Below are positions 34,885-47,629 of a stretch of DNA of 64,000 nucleotides, one piece after another (positions within the stretch are counted from its first letter, which is position 1; each line of letters opens with the position of its first letter). The translations under genes and the position numbers were made by a program. The notes below the pieces were generated by a model. It had not been told where the DNA came from, searched no databases, and saw only the letters and a list, made by a program, of their open reading frames with translations. The DNA is taken from the NCBI GenBank assembly GCA_028023455.1, contig JAQFVV010012405.1:9133923-9197922 (forward strand), in the 5' to 3' direction. The DNA is from Epiperipatus broadwayi. Taxonomy: Eukaryota > Onychophora > Udeonychophora > Euonychophora > Peripatidae.

Positions 34885-36044
34885 TAATCATAGAATACAT
34901 CACCATCAGATGACCTGCTACAGCTCAAAAAACACTTCTTGTACTATCAGCCATAAGTTAAGGCCACTAAAACGATGTATTGATGTGCGGTTTGTGAAAA
35001 ACATCACCATCAGATGGTAGGGTTCAATATTCATACTATTACCAATTATTCAATTAAAAATAAAATTAGATGCAACTGTATACACCAAAAAAAAAAAAAG
35101 AACTCCAGCAAATTACTCAGGGACCAAGAAATATAATGAAACACAAAAAATTAAAAATTGGAAAAAATTAAATATAATTTTTTATTTTATATTATGATTC
35201 ACTATGAATGCAAATGTTCTCATCTCCTTTAATAAGTACACAGTTACTTTGTTTAAAGCATTTATTTACATCAAATTACAGATAGTAATTTAATATCATT
35301 TAGATATTGTATCTTTTGCATTTATCATTATCAACTTTTATCACAAGAAGAATAAAAAAAAGGCTCAATATTTTTTTTTATAATATAATATATTAATTTT
35401 TATAAGTATCTTACTTAAATATTATTTTGAATTTAACTAGCTTTTTTTTATAACACTTGATCCAGTTTTTTTAATATCAGATATAAATATTCTTTTGCTA
35501 GTTTATGCTTTTGTTAATTAATATTATGTCTACATTACTCTAGAAAATGATTATTCACTCTCTTGTTGTCCAACAGACAACCATATGCAAAGTGGAATTC
35601 TATAAATTTAAACTTGCAATACCATGGAGCTCACATTAAGCACAACTTTCAAGGTAAACCACCATCACATATTATGATCACCTTCCTCAAAGATACATAT
35701 CTCAAAGCTTCAATTGATTCTGGCAGAACAGCTACATAACAGTGCATTTCAAATATCAAACCTATATCAAATATTTGTTCAAATTAATGAGAAATGAGAA
35801 TAGAAGTTTTATAATATAATAAAAAATTAACTTTTATAGTTCTTCCTATTTACAATTGTATGTATACAAAAAAATTATGTTAGAATGGACTAGCAAAATC
35901 AGTCATGTGTATAATGACTTAATTTTATTCTATTTAACTTCTTTTAACTACCCATGACTTGATTAATTTTCTGGCCTTATGGTTAAGAATATGAAACTAA
36001 ATAACCAAATGTCAAATCACCTCCACCACTAAGAAATTCAGCTA
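34885..36044. other. AT-rich stretch
   Basis: The short motif CATCACCATCAGATG occurs twice (near 34900 and 35010). Nothing else is recognised. Confidence 0.4.
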
Positions 36045-36322
36045 TACCCTCTGTGAATAAATGTATGTATTAGAGTCTGCATTTCAATACAGTCAGCCCC
36101 CAAAAGTACCTCTTTCAAACTGTACACTGTTATATATTAAATATTGAAACAAGAAATTATACAAACAAACTGCATGAAATTTAAATAAGAAATGATCATA
36201 AATTTCTCCTAAACATGTTTACTATGTTTATTAGTTTCAAAGAGGTATGTTTTTGGGCTGGCTATTTTGAACTACAGAATCTAATACATATATTTATTCA
36301 CAAGGGGTCAGTTGAATTTTTT
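36045..36322. repeat. Foldback element, about 80-bp arms
   Basis: Left arm about 36048-36123 and right arm about 36228-36318 are imperfect reverse complements, sharing GTGAATAAATRTATGTATTA and ACCTCTTTSAAAC, around a loop of about 100 bp. It has the size and layout of a MITE; no clear target duplication. Confidence 0.75.
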
Positions 36323-36689
36323 AATGTTGGAAATATAGAATTAATACTTAAAAGAATGTTTATACATAAATACAGTTAGGTTAACATAATTAGAATAATA
36401 ACTGAATTGCAATGCTAAAATTAAAATAGCAAGTGTCTTCCTGGAATTAAATTAAATTTGATCAGTTATTAATGAAATTAGTAATTTTAAAAATGTGAAT
36501 TAATTGGAATGATTTTACCAAATTTGTTCTTTTTTCCCCTCTGGAATTATGAATTTCTCTTAACTAATTTCTTGTTCTGTTTCAATTGCTGCAACAGTAA
36601 TTCTTCCATCTATGGATCACTTTTTCTTGATCAATATTTTCAGCACACATTACAGATATACAGCAATAGCAAACAACTCTGACAATGGT

Positions 36690-36935
36690 AAACATTAACA
36701 TCACATGACCACCACTTCTTATGCTTGTGTATAACAGTTGTTAAAACATGCAAAACTCGCTACACATATGCCACACACAGCAAGCTAGAGTAATCAATGG
36801 ATGCCAGAATGATGGATATTGTATGAATAGGCACTAGATGGGGATTTTATACACAAGCCTTGTGGCATCCATTGATTACTCTAGCTTGCTATGTGTGGCA
36901 TATGTATAGTGAGTTTTGCCTGTTTTAATGGTAAA
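36690..36935. repeat. Repeat family A, foldback copy without ribozyme
   Basis: Arms about 36745-36800 and 36862-36925 are reverse complements (AGCAAGCTAGAGTAATCAAT against ATTGATTACTCTAGCTTGCT). The hammerhead region is deleted at the junction GCCAGAATGATGGATATTG. Confidence 0.8.
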
Positions 36936-36939
36936 CATT

Positions 36940-38960
36940 AATTGGGCATAGCATTATTCAACTATTCAGGCATCCTATTCCATATCTCCAGTTACATCAT
37001 CAATATGCCCAATGAGTTCTCTACTCAGACATTTTAGATATACATGAATGCTGTAACTTAGAAATTATCCTTATAATTTACTAACCACCATGAGCTAGCA
37101 GAATTCTCAAACAGTTTGGCCATCTAAAGATTAATTTTACCTTCATGTTAATTTGATGGATAATTGAAATTCTCTTCTAGTTAAACAGAAAAACCCTTAT
37201 AAAAAAAACAAGTTTTTCTTTTTGATACCCAACTCATCATTGTCTAATGGATTCTCAACTGCATTTTTTTTTAATTAAAATTAAAATTCAAAATAATTAT
37301 TATTCACTTCTATATTTGCATCATTTTCTCAGCCATTGATGCTAACTAGAGGGCTTTAAAATATAATAGAGTTGTCAAAAATGGATACACAGAGTAAGTT
37401 TTCCACTAATAAATGGAAAAGGCTTACTATATGATTATATCAATTCATTTAACAACAGCAGACATTTATCACTTATCTGGCCTTTTACTCCTCCATGCTT
37501 TATCATAATATCAGCTTTCCCCAAAAAACTTTTCCTTTTTAGATCAATGATTCTAAACCTCAAATACATTTATAGAACACTGATTCTTACTGCGAGAATA
37601 CTCTGTATGCTTCTTTAAAATTGAATCCCAGAATTTATTTATCTCTCTGATATATATGTTGTAATGGTAATTATTGGGAAAGTTGAGCAAAAATAAATAT
37701 TTATATTAAGATTAATATATATCTGAATAAAAACAATTAAATTCACATGTATATAATATTAACCAAATGTATATAATGATGATGACTTATAATTTAGCAC
37801 TGAAGATTAATCTAAACACAAGTCCTTCCAAAAGTATTTTAATTTGTTTCTAGCTTCAATAGATAATAAAAAAGAAATGTTAAAGTACCAAAACTCTCTC
37901 AACAGAGTAAACTTATTAATGCCCAATCATCATCATCATTTAAAAATTATTACTTATTACTCCTGTATGCCCCATGGTTTTTCAAGATGGTGGATATTAA
38001 TATCATAAGATGTTAATAGCATAATGCTTGGATTGAGTTCAATAAGCAAGCACAAACTAAATTGATTATTAATAAATATAAGTTTAACAATTTGTTAATA
38101 ATAAATACATAAAATTGTTACACATATATTTGCAACTATTACTGAATATACAAAATATTAAAGATAAAAAAAATAGTAAGAGATATTCTTATGAAGTGCA
38201 AAGTTTAAAAAGTTCCAAACTATGATTTTCTGCAGATATCTTTCTTTTACTATATTTATGAATTTTTTAATTAGTTCATCCAGAATGGCAGTTATTATCT
38301 TTGGGCATGCTAATGTTAGTTAACTGATTATATCTAAAAGAAGATAGCAAAAGGAGATAATATCAGCTCATAAAATTATTATAAATATCACCATTTATTA
38401 TAAGTTGGATATATTATTAAATACAGAATTTACCAACGCTAATTATATATGTAATTTGCAGTTTTAAACTCAACTGAATAGTGAAATTTTTTTCGTCATC
38501 TTTATCCTTAAAAAAAAAAAAAGCTAAACAAAGGCAAACGGACCATTTGCACTTACAATCACAGATATTTATAAAGACAATTAATATAGCAAATATTTCT
38601 TTTGACAAGAGAACAATCAAGTTCTTATTGAATGCAATACACTGTTATATATATATAGCTTAGAATCATAATCTTAAAGGAAAGTTTTATTTCTGTTTAT
38701 TTTAAAACTCCTGTAATGGAACAACTACAAATTAATTATTTGTAATATTATTAAAATATCACATTTTACAACATTATTTAAATAATTTATATTTTTGAAA
38801 ATACTTTGTCCACTTATTGATTTGGAATCTTTCAGTTAAATTTTAAAAGCCATTGGAAATGCTGTATTTAATTTTATTATATATTAATTGACTAATAGTA
38901 TTTTAAAATGATTAGAAATGAACTCTCCCATGTATTTATAAGCATAAGCCATTTTACATT
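36940..38960. other. AT-rich stretch, nothing recognised
   Basis: Only random-looking short open frames. Confidence 0.4.
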
Positions 38961-38965
38961 TGATA

Positions 38966-39028
38966 TAACAGGCAAAACTCTCCATACAGTAATAAGAAAT
39001 GGTGATCATATGATGTTTAGTGCTTTAC
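38966..39028. repeat. Repeat family A, small fragment
   Basis: AACAGGCAAAACTCTCCATA joined to AATAAGAAATGGTGATCATA and TGATGTTTAGTG. Confidence 0.7.
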
Positions 39029-39164
39029 ATCTGATATGTAGTTGATTTTATAATTATAAAAAATCTATCATAAATTAATTAACTCTATAAGTTTTTGAGA
39101 TTATGAATATAAATAAGTGATTTTGGACTTGTTTGACTATCTAGGAATGATATAACAAGGTGGT

Positions 39165-39445
39165 GAAAAAGATTTAACAGTGTTCAGCTGAATCCTCAAA
39201 ACTAGAAATTATATAGTGAATTAAATATTTTCATGGATTGTTATTATAAAAAAGAATAGAAATGAGATTGCATCCATGTAAACAAAATTTTAGCTTAGAA
39301 ACTATCAATTGCTGCTAATTGACAATTCCTGAGGCTAAACAAGTTTTCTCATTAATCTAAAATAGCTCCTATTGTTGAAAGAAGGTTGCCTTGGCAACAG
39401 TTTGAAATTATTGATTGTTATTGATATTGGAATCGCCTAAGTGGC
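39165..39445 (+). repeat. Interspersed repeat family D, longer copy
   Basis: Same landmarks as 5775-6005, then AAGGTTGCCTTGGCAACAGT and AATTATTGATTGTTATTGAT, which recur inverted at 63765-63840. TTGCCTTGGCAA is itself palindromic. Class unknown. Confidence 0.7.
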
Positions 39446-39479
39446 TTTTAATGTTATATATATATATATATACTTCTAT

Positions 39480-40239
39480 TTGAATAAAATCTATTTTTAA
39501 AGTATTAGTTTTATGTACTGAATAATAAAGTATAGGTTTAAAACTTCTTTGGGTTAGGGATTTTATTCAAACTTTAATTATAGTATACTAAGAGAATGAG
39601 TTTGATCCAAAAGTAATAATCAATTGTAGCAAAGTAAAAGATAAAAAATCAAGAAGTTGAATACAAACTTGATTTTTTCTGAATTATCAAGTATTAAATA
39701 AAAATTTAATCTTAAAATATTAGAAATCCATACTTAAAATAACTATACTATGAATACATTTTTTAAAAAAAAATTCATATCATATATTAAAAGAAAGTAA
39801 TCAATAAACAATAATAAGAAGATCAAAATGACAATTTTTATTTTGATTGGTATTAAGGTTTTTCCAAATGATAGGTCAATATAGCTAGAAAATAGAGTAT
39901 AATAGTCAAGTAATAACTTGGACATGGGTAATAGTAATTTATCATTGACTGCCATTTGAAACATAAAAATTAAAGCAAATTTGTTATATTATGTTTATGT
40001 CCATTAAACACAGAAAATCCTTTGTTTGACTTATTAGTTAATATTTTTTAAACCTCTTCTTTTTTGTTATCTACTGCGATTTTCTTTTTATGTGTTTACT
40101 TATATAAACATTAAAAAAAACTTTACATTATTGTATATGAATTAAAATTTCTTATAAGCTAGAAAATGGTTTATCACGTGGATTTTTATAGGCAAAGGCA
40201 TAGTCAATTTTAAAAAACAACAACTTATGAAATAAATAA
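39480..40239. other. AT-rich stretch, nothing recognised
   Basis: No supportable feature. Confidence 0.4.
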
Positions 40240-40505
40240 AGAAGAGGTGAGAATGAAAGAGAATGCACATAATGAAGGAGAAAAAGTAAGAGTGAGAAAG
40301 AAAGAAAAAGTAGGAAAAAAGAGAAGACCAGCGGAAAATGAAAAGAAGATAGAGAAAAGGAAACGAAAAAGGGAGAAGACAGAGAAAAAAGTATTTGGAA
40401 ATTTTGAAAAAAAAAATAGAAAAAAAAAATGGTTAAAAAGTAATTATGAGAAAGAGAAAGAGAGAAAGATAGAGAGAAAACGTACAGATGAAAAGCCAAG
40501 CAGGA
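40240..40505 (+). repeat. Polypurine (GA-rich) tract
   Basis: About 260 bp almost entirely A and G on the plus strand, with AGAGAAAGAGAGAAAGATAG near its end. The Lys/Glu-rich frame across it is a composition artefact. Confidence 0.85.
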
Positions 40506-40509
40506 TGAT

Positions 40510-41300
40510 AATATAGATAACGATTTTTAAAAAAATTAGAATAACACCTGATTATTTTTGTTTATATATAACGATTAAAATCATAAAGTTGTACAAATAT
40601 TTAATTTTCTATTACTTGACAGATTTAAAGCTGCAAGTATTTATACATTTATTTAACAATTGTCGATTAAAAAAAAACTTATTTATTGTTGACGCGTAAG
40701 TAGTCCCACCCAAATATCGATTTTACAAGTTAGATGCAGCGTAATTATTTCTATATAAAATCAATTTAAATAAATATATGTATAAATAGAAAATTTCAAT
40801 TAAATATAGCATTTAAAAAGTCTTAATATAAATGCAGATTTTTCTAATAAATAATTAAATGAAAGTTAATTCAAAATATCCAGTAAAACAAAATGCAATT
40901 AAGTTTTCAATGATGGAATTTCAATGATTGAAAAGAAATATATCTGATAAAACCATTTAGAAAGGACTTTTCTCCTGATGTTGATTTTAATGTGTTTACA
41001 TTTTAACTTTGAATGTAGTGTTACAATAGAAAGTTAATATCGTTTTTTGTTAAAATCGATTTGCAAAAGAAAAGAAAAAAAACATTTTTTTTTCAATTAA
41101 ACCTAGTTGCAAAATTAAAATAAAATTAATTTCCGTTTATTTTAATAAAATTAAAGAGCTTTTTAGCGTTTTCAAATTATAGATTTTAATAATTAGAAAT
41201 TTAAATATTATCTAGAATGTTTGCATTAAAGAGTTATATATATACAAAGTATTCACACACACACACATAAAGATTTTTAAAATACTTTTTCATACATTGT
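40510..41300. other. AT-rich stretch
   Basis: Short (CA)n near 41256; otherwise nothing recognised. Confidence 0.4.
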
Positions 41301-41302
41301 AC

Positions 41303-41475
41303 AGGCTTTTAAACCTGCATTTATATATGTAATATATGCGGGGTTCGAACTCAGACTTTCACACGACCCATCACTCTCAGTGACCCACCTGATCACACAC
41401 ATGTTGAAAAGACAAATAATCACCAATATACTTATTTCATGCTAAACCAGCAATCATCAGTTGGTCTAGATTACT
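41303..41475 (-). repeat. Interspersed repeat family B, truncated copy
   Basis: ACAGGCTTTTAAACCTGCAT, GGGGTTCGAACTCAGACTTT, then CACATGTTGAAAAGAC and GCTAAACCAGCAATCATCAG. It holds the best-preserved B-box-like GAGTTCGAACCCC (minus strand) of the family. Confidence 0.8.
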
Positions 41476-41479
41476 ATAC

Positions 41480-42405
41480 TTTTTCATAAATGAAAGGAAC
41501 GCTGAAAGTTTAAATACGTACTCATGTAGTAATTGTAATAGTTTTCGCATATTATCCTTGAGATAAGAATAACTAGATATTTATTTGTGGAATCAAGGAT
41601 TAAAATGCGATGTAAATGCAGTTTTAGAAGATTTTTCAGTTTAAAGGGGGGGGGGGGAGGGTATATATACAGATATTTCAGTTTAAAAGTAAAAAAAATA
41701 ATACAAAACTAATCAAAGAATACCACAATAAGTATTTTCAATAGCATTCAGTGAATTATACTATTATTAAAAACATTTACAATAAAATAGAAAACAGAAA
41801 ATACATCTCATTAGAAGTTAGAGCACTTATGGACCAACCAAGAGGCTGAGAAAATGTCTGATGGTATGATTTTTTTTTATCTTTTTGTTTTATTGTATCT
41901 ATTTTTTTTAAAAAAGTGTTAAGATTTCTTGCTAACTATTATAAAGATAAGTGCACATTGTGCACTATAATGCATGTAAGTTTGCTAGTGGAATTTTAAA
42001 TTTGAGTCGACTAATGACCAAAACCAGAATTTCATCTTTATTGAATTTCAAGTTTGCAATATATTGATGATTACGTTGTTTTTGACAGTTCAAAAGATGA
42101 TCTACAGAAAATACTTCATACCTTGAATATAACATATAAAAACTTTAATCTAATAATTATTAATGAAAAAGCTTGAATCTTTTATCATATAATAATGAAA
42201 GAAAAATCTTTAACTTTTTCCAGGACATCATCTTGAGAATGTTAGCCAATTTAAATACCTTGAAAAATGGATTTTTTTTCCTCATAAGAACTTTATTGAT
42301 TATATAATATGTTTACATTAGTACAATGGTGAAAGCAATACAGTTAACAACAAAGCCAGGATGAGGATCACACAACCTAGTCTTGCAATCAAGAACAACT
42401 AAATA
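41480..42405. other. AT-rich stretch
   Basis: Poly-G run near 41646; nothing else. Confidence 0.4.
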
Positions 42406-42412
42406 TACAGCC

Positions 42413-42760
42413 CTAGCATCGTAAATGAAAATCTGCAATGGAAAGAAGATCCCATGTAGTATTAAAAATAAATAAAGGAGCTAGAAGCTTTGATATGAAT
42501 AATTGACTGGGATTATCAATGGTAGGATTAAAGGTAAGCATACATCTAATGGACCAATATGCAAAGAGCAAGAAAGTGGACATCCTAATAGATGGAAACA
42601 CACCATTGCCAATACTACTAATCAGGGTAGTGAGAGTGACATTCTGGCTTATATAGATGGAGGCTATAATGTCTATATAACATTGGAGTGTGGTACAATG
42701 ACAAAAAACATGCAACATAGTCTTATCTTCCTTATGACATAAAGGGAAGACCAGATCTGA
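42413..42760 (-). pseudogene. LINE C-terminal zinc-finger relic (minus)
   Basis: The minus-strand frame reads FPLCHKEDKTMLHVFCHC near 42750-42690, then about 85 open residues. CPLC...E...HLF..C is the zinc-finger-like motif that closes many LINE reverse-transcriptase ORFs; here the first Cys is Phe. The open frame ends without further motifs. It opposes the LINE relic that starts at 43060, so it is a separate insertion. Confidence 0.45.
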
Positions 42761-43059
42761 AAAAAGGATTTAAGACATTGAATAACATAAGATGCTGTTT
42801 TTTTTGATGATATAACTACTTTAACTAAATAAGTTATATATTGAGTTGTTGTTTTATTAAATTTATTATACAAGTGTTGAAACATAGAAACCATGTCACT
42901 CTAACATAAAGAATTAACATTTTTTATTTAAACATGTTTCAATAAGTTTTACAAATATAATAGCAAAGTCTTAATATGGCATTCAAATTTTTGAAGGTTA
43001 TATTATAGAGTTTACCATTGTAAAATTTACATCTTCTTTGGATTGGATCTACAAAATAA

Positions 43060-43860
43060 AGGAACAATAAAAGATTTAATAGAAAAGTTATTTTATGGTG
43101 GACTTGAATATGGTTTTCATAAAAAACTTTCTATTCTAAAGATTATTGAAAAAGGTCTGCACATAACTTTCAAATAAATGAATATGACATGAATTGGAAG
43201 AACTATCTAATGTTAAAAGAGACATTATTGGACTTTGTGAAGCCAGAAGAAAAGATGAAGAACAACTGATTTGTAAAGCAGATTCATAATTGACTACAAA
43301 GGCACAAATATTAAAAACAGAAGTGGAATGGATTTCATTATAAACAGCAAGTAGAAGAACAAATTGTGGAGAATGATATTATATCAATCAAAATGATAAG
43401 ATTAGTTATTCAGTATAAAGCAATATACCAAATGCAGATAATTTATGTTTAAGCATGAACAAGTTCTCATTGTTATGAAAAAGTAGATAATTTTTATAAA
43501 AGCATATAAAATGTTTTCAATCACAGGGAGCACTTAAAATTGTTTTGAAGTACTTGACATTAATTTTAGAATTTAAAAATGATTGAAATATAGTAGGTAA
43601 ATTTAGCTATAATAAGAAAAAACAGAAATGAGAGAACACAGACTTGTGGAATTATAGAAAAGATTGTAGATTACAAATTTTTTTGACAAAAATACTAAAT
43701 AGAAATGAATATTGAAACATTCAAATGAAGGTACAGAAGAATTGGGTTATATTTTGATTAATAGAAAGTATGTATTTTAAGATTATAATGTTCTTAATAA
43801 ATTCAGCATAGGAAGTGATAAAATTCACATTTGTGCCACTATATTTTGACACTGTCCACA
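43060..43860 (+). pseudogene. RTE-type LINE endonuclease-domain relic
   Basis: Broken frames give RDIIGLCEARRKDEEQL, GMDFIIN, QYKAIYQMQIIYV, SSHCYEKVDNFYKSI, REHRLVEL, ITNFFDKN, then NKFSIGSDK. In order these match the apurinic-type endonuclease of RTE-like LINEs: DI.GL.E.R, G(V/M)GF.VN, YQ..I.QVYAP, SD...E.FYE.I, LV.FA, .NT.FKK, and the SDHR block with DH decayed to DK. Many stops make it non-functional. Confidence 0.65.
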
Positions 43861-43989
43861 ATTTTTTTTTAATTACAAAAAGAATAAGGTGGCCTAATAT
43901 TTTATGATTTTGTAGTTGAGAATGCTTATAAAAGTATGTGAAAGTATTTCTGTGTTTTTGTAATTACTATTTTGAAATATTCATATGAT

Positions 43990-44196
<207 letters not shown>

Positions 44197-44221
44197 GTTG
44201 CTGTTGTTGTTGTTGTTATAG

Positions 44222-44390
44222 GATAATAAGAAAGCTTGTTTAGCCTCAGAGATTGCAATGACTTATAGTTTCTTGGCAACATCAAAGGTTAAAAGTTATA
44301 TTTGTTTATATAGTTATGATCTCCTCAATTCTATTCTTTATTATAATAACAATTTATGGAAATATTCAACTCAACATATATATTATACTT
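44222..44390 (-). repeat. Interspersed repeat family D, minus-strand copy
   Basis: Reverse complement of the family D landmarks: CTTGTTTAGCCTCAG, TATAGTTTCTTGGCAACATC, TTCTATTCTTTATTATAATA. Confidence 0.7.
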
Positions 44391-44394
44391 ATTG

Positions 44395-46044
44395 AAATTT
44401 GAGATGTATTTCAATGTGTTGCAAGGTGTCAGTCATAATTTTTTTATCTTTCTTGTTTGATTTTTGGAACTGTGTTGTTATAATGATAATAATATTAATA
44501 TAAAATTGCTTATTATTAATTGTATTATAAGATTGTAAATTGACTTTATTTATTTTAAAAAGGAAATTGAGTATGTAAAATAATAAAGCATAAAGTTGAA
44601 TGAAATTATTATTTTTTGTTATATGTTTCATTTTCATTATTGCATTCATGATAATAAATTACAAACAATACGAATAAATATTTAATATTTCAAATATATT
44701 TGTACTTTTTATTTGTATAATATTATATGTAAAAATATGGATAAAAATATATTTCCAGTAAAAATGAGATATAGATTGTTTAATTTTTGTTAAAATGAAA
44801 AATAGTATTTGTATTGTGAAATGTAAATTTTTGTTGTATGTAATAATTTAAAAATATTTATTTTATTTGTTATAGAATACAAGTTTTTATTAGAGAAATG
44901 CTGCCTGAAACCACTTAAAGAGTGAATATAGAGAATTGATATTGTTACACTGATGTCAATGGAAAATCTTATAAATAGAACATGATAGTTTGAACCCATT
45001 CTCCTTTTTGTTTGGCTTTAAACAGAAGCATGTATATATTTCTTTATATGATTTTCTTTTTGTTTACTTTAAAGTATATAATTAACTGAACAAATGAAGG
45101 GGTAATACACAATATTATCTTCTCATGAACCAGGCAGGATATTGAGAAAATTTTATGGGGAAAATGACAATTTATTATTAAAAAAAACATCAAAATTGCT
45201 ACATTATGCCATACACTATCAGAATATTTTTAACCTCTAAAATGGATGTTACTTATATTTTAAAGACAGAATACAAACATCAGAAGATGTACAACAGTCA
45301 CATCTATCCACCTGTGTAATTTTATTAGATCAATTGATGAATTTTTTTAAAGATATGTATCAGTTTAATTTCTCATCATATTGTGCTAGATAAAGCTAGC
45401 ATTTATTCATTCACAATATTTTGAAATAATATTTGTTCATGAAAGGATATCTCCTCATATCATCAAGAATATAAACTAATTACTTATGTGTGTAATATTA
45501 TATAAACTAAATAATTATTATTTGAAAGAATAATATGGATATATACATAAAATGTCAGAATCAATAAAACATACTTTGAATTTAAATTTTTTTGTAAATA
45601 TATTATATATTCACTGGAACAAGAACATACTAGTGGTTTGAAGTTTGAAATAGATATCAGAACTGTAATACCATTCTGGAAATGCAGTATTTAAAGGCTC
45701 TCATTCAGGTTGTTTGCTTATATTTGTCTTGTTATATATATATATATGTTTCTTTTTATTTAAAATGTAAGTTGTTTATTGACAAATAATATATAATTTT
45801 AAGTTAATCAGTAATCTATTCACATACCAAAATATAAGAGAGTTATATTTTTCTAAAGTTAAACTTATATCCTATGGCATAGTAATTATTATTTTAATAT
45901 TTAAAATATTAATTTTTTTATTTATTGATTTTAAATAAACTTCAGGTATATCACTTATATTAGAAGTTCAAAAAGGATTTTATCACAACAAATATTCTAT
46001 TTATTTTGTTCTCTTAAATACTAGATTTATCTTTGTATATATAT
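44395..46044. other. AT-rich stretch, nothing recognised
   Basis: Random-looking short frames only, and a short (TA)n run near 45737. Confidence 0.4.
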
Positions 46045-46276
46045 ATATTACTATTTGCGGAATATTCCATGTAGTGAAAAAGCTAAATGCTGATGTTTCA
46101 GTACAAAATCAAGTACCTTCCTCAGAGTGTCCTCTTTCTCAAATCATAAGAATGCATGTGAGGTTTAAAATTGTTTTTAACGTTTTCTTTCTCCTCATAT
46201 TTAAATTCTATTGGTTGAGAAGTTTTAAAATTTATTTTCTCTTCCAATAGTTTCTTCCAAATGTTGTTAATCTTCT

Positions 46277-46992
46277 TTAACGCTGCGTCTTGGCCCTCGT
46301 AGGTTGACGCCCTAACCGCCGATTCTTTGCTAAATTCGTCGATCGTTTTAAAGGTTTAAAAGTTTGTCGATGGTGACCCTTCCGACTATTTTACAAGTAA
46401 AAATAAAAAAACGCATTTAAACCTAAACAAAGAAAGAACATTATTTGTGATTGGTTCTTAGCAAGCCTCAGCGAAAAAGACATTCTGATTGGCTGGAAAG
46501 AACAAAGAAACGCCTGATCAAAGAAAATAAAGAAAAACGCTGAGATTTTCATTTCGAATCCAATTTTAAGTATTATAAAATTATATTTATGGAAACTAAA
46601 AATGATTCTCAGACAGAATAATAAAAAAACAAAATTATTTTCGAAAAATATTGAAGATTTTAGTACAAATATTGAAGATGTAGTAAAAAGAAATATTTAC
46701 TTTTCTATAACGTAAAAGTCGATCTTTTTGTTTATATTATAGCTTTTATGTTGCCAATATTGAATATTTTAGAATAAATAAATAGCAATTTATTTTTGAA
46801 AGAACTTTCGTTCTCTTCACAACTTGAAAAAATTAATAATATACTTTTTATAAACGTATCTGAGTTGAATTTAATATTATAGGCGAATATGTTTTAACAA
46901 TAGGCTTTGTCTTCAGTTTGTGAGTTGGCCAATTACAAGCTTTGATTTTTACCTCATACAACCAATGATTTAATTAGCGGTTAAAAGGTTAA
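46277..46992. mobile_element. Insert of about 712 bp flanked by TTAA
   Basis: Only the left arm contains this segment; the right arm reads straight across the site, and its reading frame continues (CELKKINNI). TTAA occurs at both edges (46277-46280 and 46989-46992), as expected for a piggyBac-type insertion. One end reads TTAACCTTTTAACC on the minus strand, but the other (TTAACGCTGCG) is not its inverted match, so the family is uncertain. It has no ORF and is less AT-rich at its left, with several ATTGG/CCAAT boxes (46450, 46487, 46929, 46960). Confidence 0.6.
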
Positions 46993-47577
46993 CTCACACC
47001 TTTCATTTATGCTCTTGGGCCTTTTAAAAATCTCTATAGCTTCTCTTAGCAATCTCTGGTCATATTGTTCAATTTTTGCTAAAATATTTGTTTTTTCAAA
47101 ATTGATATCATGATTTGTTAATTTAATATGAGAATAAATAGCTGATGAATTGGATTTTTCTCTCACTGCCAGAATGTGTTCTTCCTTTCTAATATTTATT
47201 CTATGATTAGTCTGTCCTACATATGTATGTGGACAGACCCTACATGGAATTTCATACACACCATGACACTCCAAAGCAATTTTATCTTTAGGAAGAGGAA
47301 ATATTTCACTAATTTTTTTATAAGTAGTGTAAATTGTGTGAATATTATTATTCTTTAAAATGTTACCAATTCTATCAGTTACTCCTTTAATATATGGCAA
47401 AATTGTCGTAATTTTTGATGTATCAAAATCTTTTTTCTTTTGATATGTATAAGCCCTATTAATAATTTTGTAATTAAAACCATCATGAAGAAGCATTTTA
47501 TTAGTATCAAAAAGATCCCGGTGAAAATGGCTATCATCAGAAAGTCTCTTTGTTCTATCCAATAATGTCTTTGCCAC
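46981..47577 (-). pseudogene. Penelope-like element ORF C-terminus, GIY-YIG
   Basis: 198 residues. Residues 1-110 look like the region after the reverse transcriptase (FNYKIINRAY, ILPYIKGVTDRIGNILKNN). The GIY-YIG endonuclease follows: GVYEIPC at about 107, TYVGQT about 12 residues later, then RINIRKEEH, a Tyr in AIYSH, and the Glu in REAIEIF. The CRVC pair is typical of Penelope-type enzymes. GIY-YIG nicks the target DNA for integration. The N-terminal catalytic RT is missing (5' truncation), and the C-terminus is cut off by the TTAA insert, which supplies the stop. Confidence 0.85.
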
Positions 47578-47629
47578 TGAAAATAGTTGCGCAGGATGGT
47601 GATGAGAGGAAAAATGCAGATATCTCCCA

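Noticed and set aside
36690-36935. Hammerhead motif in this family A copy
   Set aside because: The CTGATGA-GAAA-GTC region is deleted here.
40152-40516. Lys/Glu-rich and Ser/Leu/Phe-rich overlapping open frames
   Set aside because: Both strands of a polypurine tract; composition artefact.
46060-46140. Hammerhead at the outer end of the Penelope-like pair
   Set aside because: CTGATGT appears, but there is no GAAA box or cleavage triplet in the right place on either strand.
47176-47358. Frames antisense to the GIY-YIG ORFs (also 47885-48067)
   Set aside because: Mirror shadows of the Penelope-like coding sequence.
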